A stretch of DNA of 64,000 bases, from NCBI GenBank assembly GCA_963728965.1, contig CAVSMH010000001.1:310001-374000 (forward strand). Reading direction: 5' to 3'. Every line of letters starts with the position of its first letter. The first letter of the stretch is position 1. This document shows positions 62,595 to 64,000 of this stretch, piece by piece. The notes beneath the pieces were generated by a model that was not told the DNA's origin, did no database searches, and saw only the letters and a list, made by a program, of their open reading frames with translations. The DNA comes from DASQZT01 sp963728965. Its GTDB lineage: Bacteria; Acidobacteriota; Terriglobia; Bryobacterales; Bryobacteraceae. The position numbers were made by a program, and so were the translations under genes.

Positions 62595-63484
62595 GCGTAC
62601 GCAGCATGACCGGTTTCGCCCGGGTGAGAAGAACCATCGCGGAGGGCGAAATCGTGATGAGCCTGAAGAGCGTGAACCATCGCGGACTGGACCTGCACTT
62701 CCATCTGCCGCCGGAGCTGGAAGCCCTGGAATACGAGGTCCGCGGGGTTGTGCGGCGTGGGCTGGTGCGGGGACACGTGCAGATCAACCTCGCCTTCAAC
62801 CGCATCGTGGCCGGCGAGGCGGTCACCTGGAACCGCTCCCTGATGGATGCCTACCTGCGCGCCTATCGCGAAGCCGCGGCGCAATACCAGGTCCACGGCG
62901 AAGCCGACCTGAATGCCGCCTTGCGCGTGCCCGGCATGCTGGCCAGCGGCGCGGAGGAAGAGAGCAGTGAACAGGTGGCGCGGGCGATTCTGGAGGTGGC
63001 CGGCGAGGCGGTGGCCGCCCTGAATGAGTTTCGCGAGCGGGAAGGCGCCGCCATGGCCGCGGAGATGCGCCAGAGGGGCCGCTGCCTCTGCGACCTGGCC
63101 GCCCGCATCGAGGAGATTCGCGCCGGAGCGTTTCCCGCCTTTCATAAGCGCTTGCGCGACAAACTGACCGACCTTTTGCACGGCGTTGGCATCGACCCGC
63201 AGCGGCTGGCGCAGGAGGCGGCGGTGCTGGCCGACCGCAGCGATATCGCCGAAGAACTGGTACGGCTGCGCACCCACGCCGCCCATCTGGACGACCTGCT
63301 TTCGGGCGAGGGCGAGGTGGGAAAGCGCCTCGATTTTCTGTTGCAGGAGATGAACCGCGAGGCCAACACGATCCTCTCGAAGACTTCCGGACTGGGCGAT
63401 CTCGGCCTGACGATCACGGAGCTGGCGCTGGCGGCGAAATCGGAGATCGACAAGATCCGCGAGCAATCCCTGAACCTGGAATAA
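62591..63484 (+). CDS. yicC: YicC-family endoribonuclease-like protein
   Basis: A 297-aa protein opening with MSVRSMTGFARV and ending with a DUF1732 region (LLQEMNREANTILSKT), both marks of YicC. Relatives cleave RNA and affect small-RNA stability and late-phase growth. The start is a rare TTG that overlaps the msbA stop, which agrees with the family N terminus. It is followed by gmk, as in many bacteria. Confidence 0.9.
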   Translation: MSVRSMTGFARVRRTIAEGEIVMSLKSVNHRGLDLHFHLPPELEALEYEVRGVVRRGLVRGHVQINLAFNRIVAGEAVTWNRSLMDAYLRAYREAAAQYQVHGEADLNAALRVPGMLASGAEEESSEQVARAILEVAGEAVAALNEFREREGAAMAAEMRQRGRCLCDLAARIEEIRAGAFPAFHKRLRDKLTDLLHGVGIDPQRLAQEAAVLADRSDIAEELVRLRTHAAHLDDLLSGEGEVGKRLDFLLQEMNREANTILSKTSGLGDLGLTITELALAAKSEIDKIREQSLNLE

Positions 63485-63523
63485 CGATGCGCCACATCGC
63501 CTCGCCTGGAACGGCTGCCTGAC

Positions 63524-64000
63524 ATGACTACGGTTTTCATTGTTTCCGCGCCCTCCGGCTCGGGCAAATCCACCCTGGTGGCTCGCCTGCTCACCAATGT
63601 TCGGGGACTGATGTTTTCGGTCTCCTACACTACCCGCAAGCCGCGCGGCCACGAGATGGACGGTCACAACTACCACTTCGTCTCCAGCGATGAGTTCGTG
63701 CAGATGTTGGCGGGCGATGAATTCCTGGAGTGGGCGGAGGTCTTCGGCAACTACTACGGCACCCACCGCCGCGTTCTTGAGCAGGCCCGGGAACTGGGGA
63801 AAGACCTGGTACTCGACATCGACGTGCAAGGTGCGAGACAATTGAAGGATAAGATTCCTGAAGCCGTCACCATCTTTATCCTGGCGCCCTCGCGGCAGAT
63901 CCTGGAACAGCGGCTGCGCGCGCGCAGCGAGGACCGGGACGACGTGATCGCAAGGCGGTTGCGGGATGCGGCCGAGGAGATTCGCAACTACTGCGCCTAC
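63524..64000 (+). CDS. gmk: Guanylate kinase (partial, cut by the window end)
   Basis: The first 159 residues of a ~200-aa kinase that converts GMP to GDP. The P-loop is SAPSGSGKSTL; YTTRKPRGHEMDGHNYHF and EWAEVFGNYYGTH bind GMP; LVLDIDVQGARQLK is the core strand. The frame is open to the last base, so the C-terminal lid and end lie beyond the window. The yicC-gmk neighbourhood is standard. Confidence 0.95.
   Translation, partial: MTTVFIVSAPSGSGKSTLVARLLTNVRGLMFSVSYTTRKPRGHEMDGHNYHFVSSDEFVQMLAGDEFLEWAEVFGNYYGTHRRVLEQARELGKDLVLDIDVQGARQLKDKIPEAVTIFILAPSRQILEQRLRARSEDRDDVIARRLRDAAEEIRNYCAY

Overview
The window is a GC-rich, gene-dense stretch of Gram-negative chromosome, most probably from an acidobacterium of the Solibacter/Bryobacter type (inference). 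Pointers are a very large TonB-dependent receptor with an N-terminal carboxypeptidase-regulatory-like domain, two stand-alone ~800-890 aa MacB-like permeases (one behind a PadR regulator), a YVTN-propeller/phosphoesterase fusion, a TPR protein with a characteristic N-terminal domain, and a Gram-negative sortase beside its own substrate. No phage, plasmid or CRISPR signal was seen; the only mobile element is one DDE transposase unit.

Layout. 132-6869: one tightly overlapping chemotaxis operon, cheY-cheX-cheW-cheA-cheR-cheD-cheY-cheX-cheB, without a receptor gene. 6991-7068: tRNA-Glu. 7177-8695: cell-surface substrate plus sortase, preceded by a leader whose 13-bp inverted repeat covers the ribosome binding site. 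8697-9887: AlaC-like aminotransferase. 9929-10873 (minus): a DedA-rhodanese fusion whose rhodanese loop is interrupted by an in-frame TGA followed by a bacterial-SECIS-like hairpin; this candidate selenoprotein is the main discovery of the window. 10944-16563 (minus): pgm-tal-pgi-gnd, hexose-phosphate and pentose-phosphate metabolism. 16767-18026: receiver protein, a 51-aa basic protein and an M14-like protein. 18045-20809 (minus): hrcA-grpE-dnaJ heat-shock operon with a clear promoter. 20942-23578 (minus): secreted propeller/phosphoesterase. 23814-25351 (minus): insertion sequence. 25728-27469: secreted protein, Crp/Fnr regulator, membrane protein. 27609-30890 (minus): permease and SDR oxidoreductase. 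31014-32212: arsR-arsM. 32227-34394 (minus): C26 glutamine-amidotransferase-like hydrolase and a polytopic membrane protein. 34706-36163: APC permease. 36189-36299: possible structured RNA. 36301-39660 (minus): TonB-type receptor. 39814-43696: Fe-ADH, ALDH and glutamine-synthetase-like ligase. 43836-46861: PadR regulator and permease. 47283-48935: hybrid histidine kinase with an ethylene-receptor-like sensor. 48979-49416 (minus): PilZ protein. 49631-54745: two M16 peptidases, a periplasmic protein and a methyltransferase, all start/stop coupled. 54762-58832 (minus): ComEC and the TPR protein. 58963-64000: eda, Trm112-like, GT9, msbA, yicC and gmk (cut by the window end).

How genes work together. 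The chemotaxis operon holds a complete kinase-adaptor-adaptation core using CheX phosphatases. The C26 hydrolase, APC permease, Fe-ADH, ALDH and GS-like ligase together suggest uptake of an amine or amino alcohol, gamma-glutamylation, oxidation and deglutamylation. ArsR and ArsM form a self-regulated arsenic methylation unit. The GT9-MsbA block points to lipopolysaccharide assembly. All function calls are from reading the sequence by eye; no database search was run.
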